DNA of 64,000 bases, taken from contig NZ_LMBW01000004.1 in NCBI RefSeq assembly GCF_001439915.1, positions 239,345-303,344 of the forward strand. Reading direction: 5' to 3'. A program made the position numbers and the translations under genes. Shown here one piece after another: positions 8,372 to 17,076 of the stretch. Origin of the DNA: Fredinandcohnia humi. Its GTDB lineage: Bacteria > Bacillota > Bacilli > Bacillales > Bacillaceae_L. The stretch's first letter is position 1. Each line of letters begins with the position of its first letter. The notes beneath the pieces are model-generated. The model did no database searches and was not told where the DNA came from. It saw only the letters and a program-made list of their open reading frames with translations.

Positions 8372-8878
8372 TTATCTAGGTGGGTAATTTACTAACCCCT
8401 GACCTGCTGCTCCGGAAAATGGATATTGATACTCAATTTCCTCGTTGAATGTAATATATTGTAAGTACACCATTAACAGGAGATAGCGCATACCAGTTTG
8501 CGGGTCACTTAAAATGATGTGGTCGCGTCCTGCTGCTTCAATCAAACCCTTGAATACCTTTGGTTGGCTCGTGTTATCAAAGCCCATGTAAACAGTCGCA
8601 AGCTTTCCTTTGTTTAGGCGCAGAATGTTTTCAATATAGGATTCTTGTAGCGGCAACATACCTGGTACATTTTCTGCAATGCCGCCCGTTTGTGGGAATT
8701 GCGTTGGCATAGTTGGCATCGCAAATCCACCTTGCATCATTTGTTGCCGTTGGTCTGGATACCCATAGGCATACCCAAATTGATTTGGATCCACATAGCC
8801 GCCATACTGACCATAGCTTTGAGGATTATACCCGTAAGCCGCATAGGGATTTTGATTTGCTTGATTGTCATTACTCAA
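8372..8878 (-). CDS. gerQ: Spore coat protein GerQ
   Basis: 168-residue inner-coat protein needed for CwlJ localisation and function in Ca-DPA-triggered germination, and crosslinked by transglutaminase. The N-terminal half (1-80) is low-complexity, rich in Asn, Gln, Tyr, Gly and Pro. The C-terminal half has LPLQESYIENILRLNKGKLATVYMGFD and the conserved GLIEAAGRDHIILSDPQTGMRYLL. The start is a TTG with GAGGAGG 7 nt upstream. It lies 55 bp downstream of cwlJ on the same strand, its functional partner. Mother-cell (sigma-E) expression is expected from the family. Confidence 0.95.
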   Translation of the reverse strand: MSNDNQANQNPYAAYGYNPQSYGQYGGYVDPNQFGYAYGYPDQRQQMMQGGFAMPTMPTQFPQTGGIAENVPGMLPLQESYIENILRLNKGKLATVYMGFDNTSQPKVFKGLIEAAGRDHIILSDPQTGMRYLLLMVYLQYITFNEEIEYQYPFSGAAGQGLVNYPPR

Positions 8879-8933
8879 TGTAAGCCCTCCTCAGAGTGTA
8901 AATGTTTTAATCTCTTTCTAATAAGGCAGTGTC

Positions 8934-9356
8934 TTAGAATACGCCAGGACAGTCATCCTGTGTAGGCTGGTAGAAGCAGTGCGCTTTATACCTTCCTACG
9001 TTCCACTGGTTAAACCATTGTGCGGGACAATTTTCCGGTGGTTCAAAAAACCACAACGAAAATTTTGCAGGATGAAATCTCTCACCCTTTAATACCCTTC
9101 GTGCTAGTTCGATTTCGTGCGGTCGTGGGGCCTGATAAAAATAGCCCTTTTGAGTTGCTTCAAAGCCCCCTGGATTTTGAAAGACCATTTTTCGGATAGA
9201 GGTAATATCCCTAAAATCCAGACAACGGGCCATCGCGCGATTGACCCCAACATTACCTACCAAAAGCATTCCTTGCTTACCTTCACTTTCAGCCTCAGCA
9301 CGCATTAGCCTTGCTAACAGCTTTACATCTTCCTCCGTGTGCGCTACTACTGCCAT
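8934..9356 (-). CDS. cwlJ: Spore cortex-lytic cell wall hydrolase CwlJ
   Basis: 140-residue SleB-type (Hydrolase_2) peptidoglycan hydrolase that degrades cortex during germination. It has no signal peptide, as usual for CwlJ, which is deposited in the coat from the mother cell. Visible family blocks are LLARLMRAEAESEGKQGMLLVGNVGVNR (residues 14-41, with the candidate catalytic glutamate) and FSLWFFEPPENCPAQWFNQWNVGRYKAHCFY. It forms an operon with gerQ. AGGTG lies a few nt before the ATG. An imperfect inverted repeat (9373-9384 and 9397-9410) is in the leader. Confidence 0.95.
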   Translation of the reverse strand: MAVVAHTEEDVKLLARLMRAEAESEGKQGMLLVGNVGVNRAMARCLDFRDITSIRKMVFQNPGGFEATQKGYFYQAPRPHEIELARRVLKGERFHPAKFSLWFFEPPENCPAQWFNQWNVGRYKAHCFYQPTQDDCPGVF

Positions 9357-9537
9357 CTTTTCACCTCACTTACAACAATGTTAAAAGTCTCCTTTATTAA
9401 CGTATTGTTGAGGTGAAAAATGGGTTCTACTTTTTGATTATTTTTTGGGATTATTCATTAGACCACTGGTGGATGTATTTTGTAGATTCATCATTGCATT
9501 GTATGTGTGAGGAAAAAGGATTATGAATATAGGATGA

Positions 9538-9568
9538 AAAAAAAGAGAGGAGGCCCCTCTCTTTTTAA
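9538..9568 (-). terminator. Terminator of hemQ
   Basis: Stem AGAGAGGAGG / CCCCTCTCT with A/T runs on both sides. It lies 12 bp after the hemQ stop. Confidence 0.8.
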
Positions 9569-9579
9569 GAAAAAATGTA

Positions 9580-10332
9580 TTAGTTGATGTGTAATAACTG
9601 TGGAATTTTCTCTTCAGTTAAAATGTTTCCTACGAAGAATGCTCCGAATTCACCGTAGCGTGCACTTACTTCGTCAAAGCGCATTTCATAGACAAGCTTC
9701 TTGAATTGAAGCACATCGTCTGAGAATAGGGTTACGCCCCATTCGTAATCATCGAAGCCGACTGAGCCAGAGATGATTTGTTTTACGATTCCGGCATATT
9801 GACGGCCAATCATCCCGTGGCTTCGCATAAGCTCCTTGCGATCTTCCATAGAAAGCATGTACCAGTTGTCATTGCCTTCACGGCGCTTGTCCATTGGATA
9901 GAAGCACACGTATTTGTTTTTCGGCAGAATTGGATATAAGCGTCCGCGTACATAAGGGTTTTGGTATGGATCCTCACTGCTTTCGCCTGCCACATAGTTA
10001 CTTAATTCGACAACAGATACATAAGAATATGTAGGGATTGTGTATTCAGCAAGCGTTGTTTTGTTGAATTCGTTTTCGATTTCATTCAATTCTTCCATCG
10101 TTGGACGAAGGATCATCATCATGAAATCAGCTTTTTGACCAACAATTGTGTATAATGCATGACTTCCTTGGTTTTCTGTTTGAGTATTGTTCCACTTTTC
10201 CACTAAACCAAGAAATTCTTGGATTGCTGCTTGGCGCTCGTCATTTGAAAGAGTCTTCCAGGATGCCCAATCAATAGAGCGGAAATCATGAAGGCAATAC
10301 CAGCCATCAAGTGTTTTTGCTGCTTCAGCCAT
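9580..10332 (-). CDS. hemQ: Coproheme decarboxylase HemQ (chlorite dismutase family)
   Basis: Catalyses the last step of the coproporphyrin-dependent haem pathway of Gram-positive bacteria, oxidative decarboxylation of coproheme to haem b. 250 residues: N-terminal [19 protein letters not shown], central [11 protein letters not shown], and C-terminal [26 protein letters not shown], all conserved in HemQ (YwfI). The start is set at the ATG at 10332, because AAGGAG lies 8 nt upstream; a GTG three codons earlier overlaps that site. It is divergent from pta, as in B. subtilis. Confidence 0.95.
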   Translation of the reverse strand: MAEAAKTLDGWYCLHDFRSIDWASWKTLSNDERQAAIQEFLGLVEKWNNTQTENQGSHALYTIVGQKADFMMMILRPTMEELNEIENEFNKTTLAEYTIPTYSYVSVVELSNYVAGESSEDPYQNPYVRGRLYPILPKNKYVCFYPMDKRREGNDNWYMLSMEDRKELMRSHGMIGRQYAGIVKQIISGSVGFDDYEWGVTLFSDDVLQFKKLVYEMRFDEVSARYGEFGAFFVGNILTEEKIPQLLHIN

Positions 10333-10629
10333 AACTATCACTCCTTAATTAAAGGTTATATGTATATTCAAACACTACTATATCACAGTTTCCCCTATAG
10401 CCAAGTTAGTAAACTCGGAACAATTCTGTGAACAAAAATGAAAGTGAGTAATTTGTCAGGTTGTTGGGAAAATTGAAGATAGTGTCATAATACTGTCACA
10501 GGGTTTCTAAGGCTTTTTGGTTTTCATTTTGTGAAAAAAGCCGTATCCTTATGGTTGGCAGTTTTGCAGGGTGAGAATCCCGATTACATAAACCACATTT
10601 TTATCATGCAATACAAGGAGGAAATAGTA

Positions 10630-11601
10630 GTGAGCGATTTATTTACTCAATTAAAAGAAAAGGTATCTGGAAAGGACATGAAAATTGTATTTCCAGAAGG
10701 ACTAGATGAACGTATTTTAACAGCGGTGAGCCGTTTAGCAAGTGAAAAGGTACTTGTGCCAATTGTAATTGGTGAAAAATCTGCGGTTGAAAGCAAAGCG
10801 ATGGAAATAGGTGTTTCACTTGAAGGTGTCGAAATTTACGATGCTCATACATACCCAGAGTTCGAACAGCTCGTCGCTTCATTTGTGGAAAGACGTAAAG
10901 GGAAAGCAACTGAAGAAGATGCACGTAAAATCCTTAAGGATGAAAACTACTTTGGAACAATGCTCGTGTACACTGGCAAAGCGCACGGCCTAGTAAGTGG
11001 TGCAGCACATTCTACAGCAGATACCGTCCGTCCTGCTCTTCAAATCATTAAAACAAAGCAAGGTGTGAAAAAGACTTCTGGTGTGTTTATCATGGTTCGT
11101 GATGATGAGAAATATGTATTCGCCGATTGTGCGATCAATATTACACCAGATAGCCAGGATTTAGCGGAAATCGCGATAGAAAGCGCAAATACTGCGGACA
11201 TGTTTGATATCGAACCAAGAGTTGCTATGCTCAGCTTTTCAACTAAGGGATCCGCGAAGTCGCCTGAAACGGAAAAAGTAGTAGATGCGGTAAAAATCGC
11301 AAAAGAAATGAATCCTACTTTAGTGTTGGACGGAGAATTCCAATTTGATGCAGCGTTTGTTCCATCTGTTGCCAAGAAAAAAGCGCCAGATTCCGTAATC
11401 AAGGGTGACGCTAATGTATTTGTTTTCCCGAGCCTAGAAGCGGGTAATATCGGATACAAAATCGCGCAGCGTCTTGGAAATTTTGAAGCGGTCGGTCCAA
11501 TTTTACAGGGCTTAAATCAGCCGGTAAACGACCTTTCACGCGGATGTAATGAAGAAGACGTGTATAAGCTAGCCTTGATAACAGCCGCGCAAGCTTTATA
11601 G
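10630..11601 (+). CDS. pta: Phosphate acetyltransferase
   Basis: Interconverts acetyl-CoA and acetyl phosphate in the overflow acetate pathway (Pta-AckA). 323 residues, the same as B. subtilis Pta. The PTA_PTB domain shows KIVFPEGLDERILTAVSRL at the N-terminus, GLVSGAAHSTADTVRPALQIIKT near 120, DGEFQFDAAFVP near 240 and FPSLEAGNIGYKIAQRLG near 270. The GTG at 10630 is chosen because AAGGAGG (10615-10621) is 8 nt upstream and the length then matches. An ORF extension back to 10531 is leader sequence. Confidence 0.96.
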   Translation: MSDLFTQLKEKVSGKDMKIVFPEGLDERILTAVSRLASEKVLVPIVIGEKSAVESKAMEIGVSLEGVEIYDAHTYPEFEQLVASFVERRKGKATEEDARKILKDENYFGTMLVYTGKAHGLVSGAAHSTADTVRPALQIIKTKQGVKKTSGVFIMVRDDEKYVFADCAINITPDSQDLAEIAIESANTADMFDIEPRVAMLSFSTKGSAKSPETEKVVDAVKIAKEMNPTLVLDGEFQFDAAFVPSVAKKKAPDSVIKGDANVFVFPSLEAGNIGYKIAQRLGNFEAVGPILQGLNQPVNDLSRGCNEEDVYKLALITAAQAL

Positions 11602-11604
11602 GAA

Positions 11605-11642
11605 ATGAAAAATGGCCATGTTGCGAGCATGGCCATTTCTTG
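11605..11642 (+). terminator. Terminator of pta
   Basis: Stem ATGGCCATG / CATGGCCAT followed by TTCTT, directly after the pta stop. Confidence 0.75.
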
Positions 11643-11657
11643 TGGTTGTATTTTTGC

Positions 11658-11752
11658 TAGTGGGAGTATTTTGGGGATAGTGGCAGTAAATTTCAAATAG
11701 TGACATTAAATCTAGATTAGTGACAGTATTTTTGAAATAGTGACAGTAATGA
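11658..11752. repeat. Tandem array R2, five 20-bp units
   Basis: Consecutive units begin TGGGAGTATT, TGGCAGTAAA, TGACATTAAA, TGACAGTATT and TGACAGTAAT. The first four are each exactly 20 bp and end in ATAG or TTAG. The array lies in the convergent gap between pta and the MarR gene. The same unit recurs at 36888 (R5). Confidence 0.8.
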
Positions 11753-11781
11753 GCCTGGGCACACCCGTCTAAGCTACAAAT

Positions 11782-12210
11782 TTACATTCCCCAATCCATT
11801 TTTAATACATTTTTAAGAATCTCAACCTGTTCGTCCCCGATTTTTTGTGCAAGTTGCTTTTCAATCTTCATTTTAAGAGCCTCATTTTTCTCGTAGCAAT
11901 CATCACCAAATGGTGTTAGCTCTATCCGTTTTTCCTTTTTATTGTTTTCAACATCCATTACATTGACGAGCCCTTTTGCTCTTAAGTTTTTGATAAATTT
12001 ATGAGTAGCCTGCCTTGAGATGTCTACATTCTTTGATACATATGCTATCGTTGTTTGCTTTTTATAGATTCTTGACATAATGTACCATTCAGAATTTGAA
12101 ATCGAGAAGTCGCTCGTCTCGTTCCACAATTTTTCAGCAAGATAGCGAAGTTGGTTATGTCTTTCACTTAATGTGTCTAGTAAATCTAGACTATCTAGTT
12201 TTTGGTCCAT
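11782..12210 (-). CDS. MarR-family transcriptional regulator
   Basis: 142-residue winged-helix repressor. The HTH segment is QTTIAYVSKNVDISRQATHKFIKNLRAKGLV (about 53-83), followed by the beta wing with KKEKRIELTPFG. The ATG at 12210 is favoured over an upstream GTG at 12225 because a GGAAG site is 8 nt before it. It is divergent from a CarD-like gene. The 142 bp gap between them holds two near-identical palindromes that are probably its operators, so it likely represses that gene and itself. The inducer is unknown. Confidence 0.9.
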   Translation of the reverse strand: MDQKLDSLDLLDTLSERHNQLRYLAEKLWNETSDFSISNSEWYIMSRIYKKQTTIAYVSKNVDISRQATHKFIKNLRAKGLVNVMDVENNKKEKRIELTPFGDDCYEKNEALKMKIEKQLAQKIGDEQVEILKNVLKMDWGM

Positions 12211-12265
12211 ACGTTTCACTTCCACATTTTTTAATCGCTATAACTATACAAAAGGAAAACACCAA

Positions 12266-12282
12266 TGTCAACTAGGTTGACA
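12266..12282. promoter_or_regulatory. Operator 1 of the MarR regulator
   Basis: Perfect palindrome TGTCAAC-TAG-GTTGACA. It covers the -35 box of the rightward CarD-like gene promoter. Confidence 0.7.
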
Positions 12283-12305
12283 TTTTACGAAATTTAAGGT
12301 ATAAT
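12277..12305 (+). promoter_or_regulatory. Sigma-A promoter of the CarD-like gene
   Basis: TTGACA (12277-12282) and TATAAT (12300-12305), both full consensus, with 17 bp between them. Such a strong promoter framed by two operators suggests tight repression. Confidence 0.85.
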
Positions 12306-12310
12306 GAACA

Positions 12311-12329
12311 TAGTCAACTAAGTTGACAA
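12311..12329. promoter_or_regulatory. Operator 2 of the MarR regulator
   Basis: GTCAACT-A-AGTTGAC (12313-12327) repeats the operator 1 sequence, 46 bp away centre to centre. It falls at the predicted transcription start of the CarD-like gene. Confidence 0.7.
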
Positions 12330-12352
12330 TTCGCTGATAGGAGACTGGTAAA

Positions 12353-12892
12353 ATGTTTAATATTGGGGATTTAGTAATCTATTCAACAATGGGGATTTGT
12401 CGAATAAATGACATATGTGAGAAAACATATGCTGGTACGACTCGGAATTATTATATAATGCACCCGATTGAAGATGAGACATTAATTATCCAAAACCCAG
12501 TGGATAATAAGAAAATTATGATGAAAAAAATCATTGGTAAAAACGAGGCGGAGGAAGTTTTAGAATCCTTCAAACTACCAGGAATTCAGTGGATTGAAAA
12601 CGGAAATGAGCGGAACAGAACCTATTCCGATATAGTTTCATCGGGTGATAGAAGAGAAATTTCAAACATTATTAATACGTTAATGTGTAGAAAGTTTGAA
12701 CTTGAATTGGAAGGTAAGAAAGTAAGTGAACATGACCGTAAACTTCTCCTTCATAATCAGAAAATATTGTTCAAAGAGTTGGCCATTACTTTGGGTACAA
12801 CAGTTGATGCAATAACGAAAAAAATAAATAGAATTATTAGCTTCAAGATGAGTAAATCTTCACCACATGAGGTAGCGAAATATATTAATTAA
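12353..12892 (+). CDS. CarD/CdnL-family RNA polymerase-binding regulator
   Basis: 179 residues. The N-terminal CarD_CdnL_TRCF domain (about 1-60: FNIGDLVIYSTMGICRINDI) resembles the RNA polymerase beta-binding module of CarD. The helical C-terminal part contains LELEGKKVSEHDRKLLLHNQKIL. CarD proteins act on open-complex stability at promoters; B. subtilis has a relative, YdeB. It is controlled by a strong promoter with two MarR-type operators, so this looks like an inducible global regulator switched by the divergent MarR protein. The pair interrupts the pta-lipL neighbourhood seen in B. subtilis, which suggests an insertion. Confidence 0.85.
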   Translation: MFNIGDLVIYSTMGICRINDICEKTYAGTTRNYYIMHPIEDETLIIQNPVDNKKIMMKKIIGKNEAEEVLESFKLPGIQWIENGNERNRTYSDIVSSGDRREISNIINTLMCRKFELELEGKKVSEHDRKLLLHNQKILFKELAITLGTTVDAITKKINRIISFKMSKSSPHEVAKYIN

Positions 12893-13036
12893 GAAAATGA
12901 ATAGAAATAAACTTTAAAACTGGGCTATTAAGGCTCTTTTTTTATGATTTAATTACAGTAGAGTTGTGCATCGTTTTTAGAACAATCTCCGGAATATGTT
13001 ATAATAAGGTACTTTTACGTAATAGGAGTATGCAGT

Positions 13037-13864
13037 ATGACCGAAAGTCTTTTACACCAGCCGAGCTGGCGGATTATTGATCAATCAAGTCTAGGCTATC
13101 AATTTGATGCGTTACAATCGTTTGCGATAGACGATACGCTTTGTTTGTTTATAGGAAAAGGCGAGTCACCTGCAACTGCACGGTCATGGGTTCACCATCA
13201 GACCATTGTGCTTGGGATTCAGGATACGAAATTGCCCTTTCTTGATGAGGGGGTAGAGCTTCTTGAATCAATGGGATATCGTGTGATTGTACGAAATTCA
13301 GGTGGACTAGCAGTGGTGCTTGATGAGGGAGTGCTAAACATTTCGCTTATTTTTCCTGAAACGGAAAAAGGAATTGATATCAACCGCGGCTACGATACGA
13401 TGCTTGAGCTGATTCGAAAAATGTTTGAGGGATATGAAGTAGACATCATAGCACGTGAAGTTGTCGGTTCGTATTGTCCAGGCAGCTATGATTTAAGTAT
13501 AGATGGGAAAAAGTTTGCAGGGATATCCCAGCGCCGCCTTCGCAATGGGGTGGCTGTGCAGATTTATTTAGGTGTGACCGGAAGTGGTTCTGAGCGAGCG
13601 GAAATCATTCGACGATTCTATGAGGTGGGGCTGCAGGGGGCAGAGACGAAATTTGTCTATCCGGATGTGGAGCCAGAGACGATGGCGTCCCTAGCAGAAT
13701 TGATTGACCCAAACCTGACCGTACAAACCGTCATGCTGCTACTGCTTCAGACACTAAAAAACGAAAGTGAACATATCTTCGCACAACCGCTATCCGAAGA
13801 AGAAATGCCGTTATTTGAACAGAATTTCTTGCGAGTGCTTGAGCGGAATAATAAAGTGTTATAA
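13037..13864 (+). CDS. lipL: Octanoyl-[GcvH]:protein N-octanoyltransferase LipL
   Basis: Amidotransferase of lipoic acid metabolism that moves octanoyl groups from GcvH to E2 subunits. 275 residues of the BPL_LplA_LipB fold. The motif [20 protein letters not shown] is at about 85-105, and [24 protein letters not shown] has Cys147 as the likely catalytic residue (compare Cys150 of B. subtilis LipL/YwfL). It lies one locus away from pta and hemQ, as in B. subtilis. A TATAAT about 35 bp upstream gives a likely promoter. Confidence 0.93.
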   Translation: MTESLLHQPSWRIIDQSSLGYQFDALQSFAIDDTLCLFIGKGESPATARSWVHHQTIVLGIQDTKLPFLDEGVELLESMGYRVIVRNSGGLAVVLDEGVLNISLIFPETEKGIDINRGYDTMLELIRKMFEGYEVDIIAREVVGSYCPGSYDLSIDGKKFAGISQRRLRNGVAVQIYLGVTGSGSERAEIIRRFYEVGLQGAETKFVYPDVEPETMASLAELIDPNLTVQTVMLLLLQTLKNESEHIFAQPLSEEEMPLFEQNFLRVLERNNKVL

Positions 13865-13867
13865 GGA

Positions 13868-13898
13868 TCCAGGGGGACGGTTCTCCTGGTTCTTTTTT
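13868..13898 (+). terminator. Terminator of lipL
   Basis: Stem CCAGG / CCTGG with a GC-rich interior, then a T-rich run, directly after the stop codon. Confidence 0.65.
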
Positions 13899-13899
13899 A

Positions 13900-14275
13900 T
13901 GGGAAAAATGGCGGTGCGCAAGTAATTGCGTGATAGCTGGACGTAAATGCGCGTTAATTTTGCTAATTGCGCTATAGTCGGTAGAAATTGGGTGTGGATT
14001 CCGAAATATGCGTCTAGACTTGGGTATTAGCGTCAAATCCCAAATTATGCGTCAGGTTTTAAATATTTGCACCGAATCCCGGATATATGCGTCAAATTTC
14101 GAATATTTGCGTCAAATCCCAAATATATGCGTCAGGTTTCAAATATTTGCACCGAATCCCGGAAATATGAGTCTAATTCTGAATAATTGCACCGAATCCC
14201 GAATTTATACGTCAATTTTCGAATATATGCGTCGAATCCCCGATATTTGCATCTATACCAACAAATGTGACCAGC
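13900..14275. repeat. Tandem array R3, 20-bp units with GCGTC core
   Basis: From 14048 onward ten consecutive units are exactly 20 bp. They alternate ATGCGTC... and TTGCACC/TTGCGTC... beginnings and end in ...AATAT or similar. Before 14048 the array is decayed, with scattered TTGCG and GCGTC cores. It fills the gap between lipL and the ABC permease gene. An apparent 100-codon ORF here is an artefact of the repeat. Confidence 0.85.
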
Positions 14276-14432
14276 CCGAATATTACACGTTAAAGTTCCT
14301 GCAATATTGATACCAATCCTTCATTCCTTGCGTCTTATATTATAAGTATCTTCTGAAAATAACATTTATGGTAGGCTATAGGTAGGTATTCCTATTTTTT
14401 ACAAATTGGTAATCGGGTAAGGGGGGATTTGG

Positions 14433-15449
14433 TTGCTTAAGAGATTAAAAGTTATTAGTGGGCGTGATGTGATATCGGTTCTATATTTCGGGCTTGTTGT
14501 CCTTGGGATTGCCTATTTTTTAGGGAATGGAGATGTTTCGAAGTTTTTCTCAACGATAAAAACGGTGCTGCCAGCTTCAGAAAGCGTGGATACGATCAAA
14601 CAATTTATTAGCAATATCCAAACAGAGGGAAGTCTTGGTGCAACGAAAAACAAGGAACCGTTCGAACAAATCGTCCTCGAATATTTTCCAAGAAGCTTTT
14701 CGGTGATTGCGACAGCCATTTTGTTAGCGATTACCTTAGGGATGGCAAAGGGAATTTTTGATTATCGAAACCGGTATACATACTTGAATTTTTTAGGGAC
14801 AGGCGTAACCTCAATCCTTAATTCTTTACCTGACTTTTTTATGATTATCGTGCTCCAATGGGTGATTTTGATCCACTTTAATTTTATTGATTTTTTTGGT
14901 CATGACCAGTGGTTTAACTTTATTCTGCCAGGGCTTCTTGTGTCCTTATACCCGATGATGTATTTTGCTAGAATCACCTTTACGGCCCTCGCTAATGAGG
15001 ATGGGGAGATGTATATCCAATATGCTCGTGCAAAGGGGTTGGCAGAAAGGTTCGTCATCCATAAACATATCCTGAAAAAGTGCTTCCGCCCGATCTTACA
15101 GCATCTTGGCGTTGTCATGACCTATGTCGTTTCAAATCTATTAATTGTCGAATGGTTGATGGAATATAAGGGTGCGGCTTGGCGAATGATGGTGTCGATC
15201 AAACGGCTAGATCCAAGTCCAGAGAATCAGCCATATATGGACTTTCCGGAAATAGGATTGATCGTAGAGTTTTCATTCTGTTTTGTCGTCTTACTATTAA
15301 TCACGCAAATTGTTTCTGTGATTTGGCAAAACAAGTACGAGGTCGAAAAGCGTAATATTTGGACACAAACCACAAAAGTGGTTTTTCGATATGTATTTAT
15401 TTGGTTGTTCGTGCTTTTTATTATTTCGTACTTAAAGCCAGGATCTTAG
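14433..15449 (+). CDS. DppB/OppB-type ABC transporter permease
   Basis: 338-residue membrane protein of the BPD_transp_1 family, with about six helices. The EAA-like loop is at about 190-220 (EMYIQYARAKGLAERFVIHKHILKKCFRPIL), the site that docks on the ATPase. The start is a TTG with AAGGGGG 7 nt upstream. It pairs with a second permease gene 15 bp downstream, as in di- and oligopeptide importers. No ATPase or substrate-binding protein gene is adjacent, so the complex must borrow these or do something else. The substrate is unknown. Confidence 0.85.
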   Translation: MLKRLKVISGRDVISVLYFGLVVLGIAYFLGNGDVSKFFSTIKTVLPASESVDTIKQFISNIQTEGSLGATKNKEPFEQIVLEYFPRSFSVIATAILLAITLGMAKGIFDYRNRYTYLNFLGTGVTSILNSLPDFFMIIVLQWVILIHFNFIDFFGHDQWFNFILPGLLVSLYPMMYFARITFTALANEDGEMYIQYARAKGLAERFVIHKHILKKCFRPILQHLGVVMTYVVSNLLIVEWLMEYKGAAWRMMVSIKRLDPSPENQPYMDFPEIGLIVEFSFCFVVLLLITQIVSVIWQNKYEVEKRNIWTQTTKVVFRYVFIWLFVLFIISYLKPGS

Positions 15450-15464
15450 GGAGGAGGAGAGCTC

Positions 15465-17006
15465 ATGAAAAATTGGTCGCTTTGGACAGGTTTAGCCCTG
15501 TTCGCATTTGTGTTATTTATAAGCTTTATTGGACCACATTTACCATTTATTGATGATACTCTTCCCGAACACCGAATGAGATTTTACGAAGATGGCGAAA
15601 TTGGACGAGCGCCGTTTCCGCCTTCCCTGGAAGACCCACTAGGAACAGACCGTGAAGCTGGAGACATATTAAGTATGCTGGTGAACGGCGTAAAGGACAC
15701 GTTAAAAATTATTGTGTTGATTACATTGATACGATACGTTATTGCGATTCCGATAGCATTTTTAGCTTCCACGAAAAAAGGAATTGCCTACATGGTATCA
15801 AATGGTTGGTACTCCTTGTTTGGAAGTATCCCAACGATTTTTGCAGCGATTATGCTATTGGAAATCATTCCGACTGGTGCCTTCGGAAATGATGTGTATG
15901 CAAAGGTCCTCTTGATTGCACTTATCGAAGTCGGACGGGTTAGCTATATTTTTTCCCATGAAATTTATGAGGTGTCTCAGAAAGAGTTTGTGCAGGCCAG
16001 TGTGACCGTGGGCAGCACTCCATTTCAATTATCGGTTATCCACTATTTACCTACGATTTCAAAAAGCTTAGTTGTGAACTTTTTTAATGATTTGGCACGG
16101 GTGACTTTATTACTGGGGCAGCTTGCTTTGTTTGAATACTTTATTGAGCACGTGATTGTCTATATTCCAGGTGGTGGGACTTTTCTAGATGAATCTGGAT
16201 ATTACTCAGTGACTGGATTGTTTGACTGGCCAGGGCTATTGTCAGCAGCTAGGTATGAAGTCATGAAGGCTGTGTGGATTCCATTAGCACCAGCAGCTGC
16301 TTTAACCTTGCTCCTACTTACATTCCAATTGTTGAGCGAAGGGTTCAGAAAGTTGTTTGAAAGACAGACGTCGATTGAAAAACATAGTGCAGTGAGACGT
16401 TGGGCTGAACGAGCTGGTGAGGCATTTGTGACTAGTAAAATGGCGGGAGCAGTGACGCTGGTTGTGTTTGTGGTAGCACTTGGTGCAGTTGTAGTAACTG
16501 GTACTATGAAAAACTCAACCGAAGTTGATGCACCAGCCAAGGAAGAGATTCAGGAATCCAATGAAGATGACCTATTTGGTGATGGAAAATATGTGCTTGA
16601 AAATGGTCGAGTTGTAGCGACAACGGTTGCAACCACTACAAAAGGTGGGTTTTACGATAGATTAGACCACCTTGAACTCTATATGGAAAAGATATCAGAT
16701 CGGGATTACGAGACCGATGCCTTAATGCTAAAATGTAGAACAATCGGAGCGGGACGTTGTGAAAAACCTATGATTACTTTTAAAGAACCTGTTGACACAG
16801 TGGAGGAAGCGTATCTGCTATTGGCAGATCATTTGCCGACGGATGCAGTGATTGAAAATGAGTTTCAAGATAATGAAAATAAATATATTTACAATCTACA
16901 AAGTTCCCTCTTGGAACAAAGCTATTCATATGTTGGTATTCGTGGGATGGCAGTAATCTTTCATATAACACCAGAAAAAAGTATTGAAAAAGTAGAAATA
17001 AATTGA
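15465..17006 (+). CDS. DppC/OppC-type ABC permease with a C-terminal extra domain
   Basis: 513 residues. The first about 305 form a DppC-like permease: N-terminal helix, LEDPLGTDREAGDILSMLVNG, and an EAA loop around YEVSQKEFVQASVTVGSTPFQLSVIHYLP. A helix near 328-348 follows, then a charged linker (EVDAPAKEEIQESNEDD) and about 140 residues that do not resemble the permease family. This tail has two cysteines (CRTIGAGRC) and probably lies outside the cell. Ordinary DppC proteins are about 300 residues, so the tail is unusual. It may act as a built-in substrate-binding or regulatory domain; that is inference. Confidence 0.82.
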   Translation: MKNWSLWTGLALFAFVLFISFIGPHLPFIDDTLPEHRMRFYEDGEIGRAPFPPSLEDPLGTDREAGDILSMLVNGVKDTLKIIVLITLIRYVIAIPIAFLASTKKGIAYMVSNGWYSLFGSIPTIFAAIMLLEIIPTGAFGNDVYAKVLLIALIEVGRVSYIFSHEIYEVSQKEFVQASVTVGSTPFQLSVIHYLPTISKSLVVNFFNDLARVTLLLGQLALFEYFIEHVIVYIPGGGTFLDESGYYSVTGLFDWPGLLSAARYEVMKAVWIPLAPAAALTLLLLTFQLLSEGFRKLFERQTSIEKHSAVRRWAERAGEAFVTSKMAGAVTLVVFVVALGAVVVTGTMKNSTEVDAPAKEEIQESNEDDLFGDGKYVLENGRVVATTVATTTKGGFYDRLDHLELYMEKISDRDYETDALMLKCRTIGAGRCEKPMITFKEPVDTVEEAYLLLADHLPTDAVIENEFQDNENKYIYNLQSSLLEQSYSYVGIRGMAVIFHITPEKSIEKVEIN

Positions 17007-17029
17007 AGGTAGTAACCATTGGTAAAACA

Positions 17030-17069
17030 AAACCCCTGCGCATTTGTATAAGCAAACAGCCAGGGGTTT
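17030..17069. terminator. Bidirectional terminator between the permease and rsfA
   Basis: Stem AAACCCCTG (17030-17038) / CAGGGGTTT (17061-17069) in a convergent gap, with A/T tracts on both flanks. Confidence 0.7.
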
Positions 17070-17076
17070 ATCTAAT

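Noticed and set aside
10531-10629. N-terminal extension of Pta
   Set aside because: The internal GTG has an ideal ribosome binding site and gives the exact family length.
14008-14310. 100-codon ORF in R3
   Set aside because: The translation is a rotating reading of the 20-bp unit. It has no ribosome binding site.
15584-15772. Antisense ORFs inside long genes, for example 15584-15772 or 28312-28653
   Set aside because: They are shadows of strongly coding genes on the other strand, with no start signals or known families.
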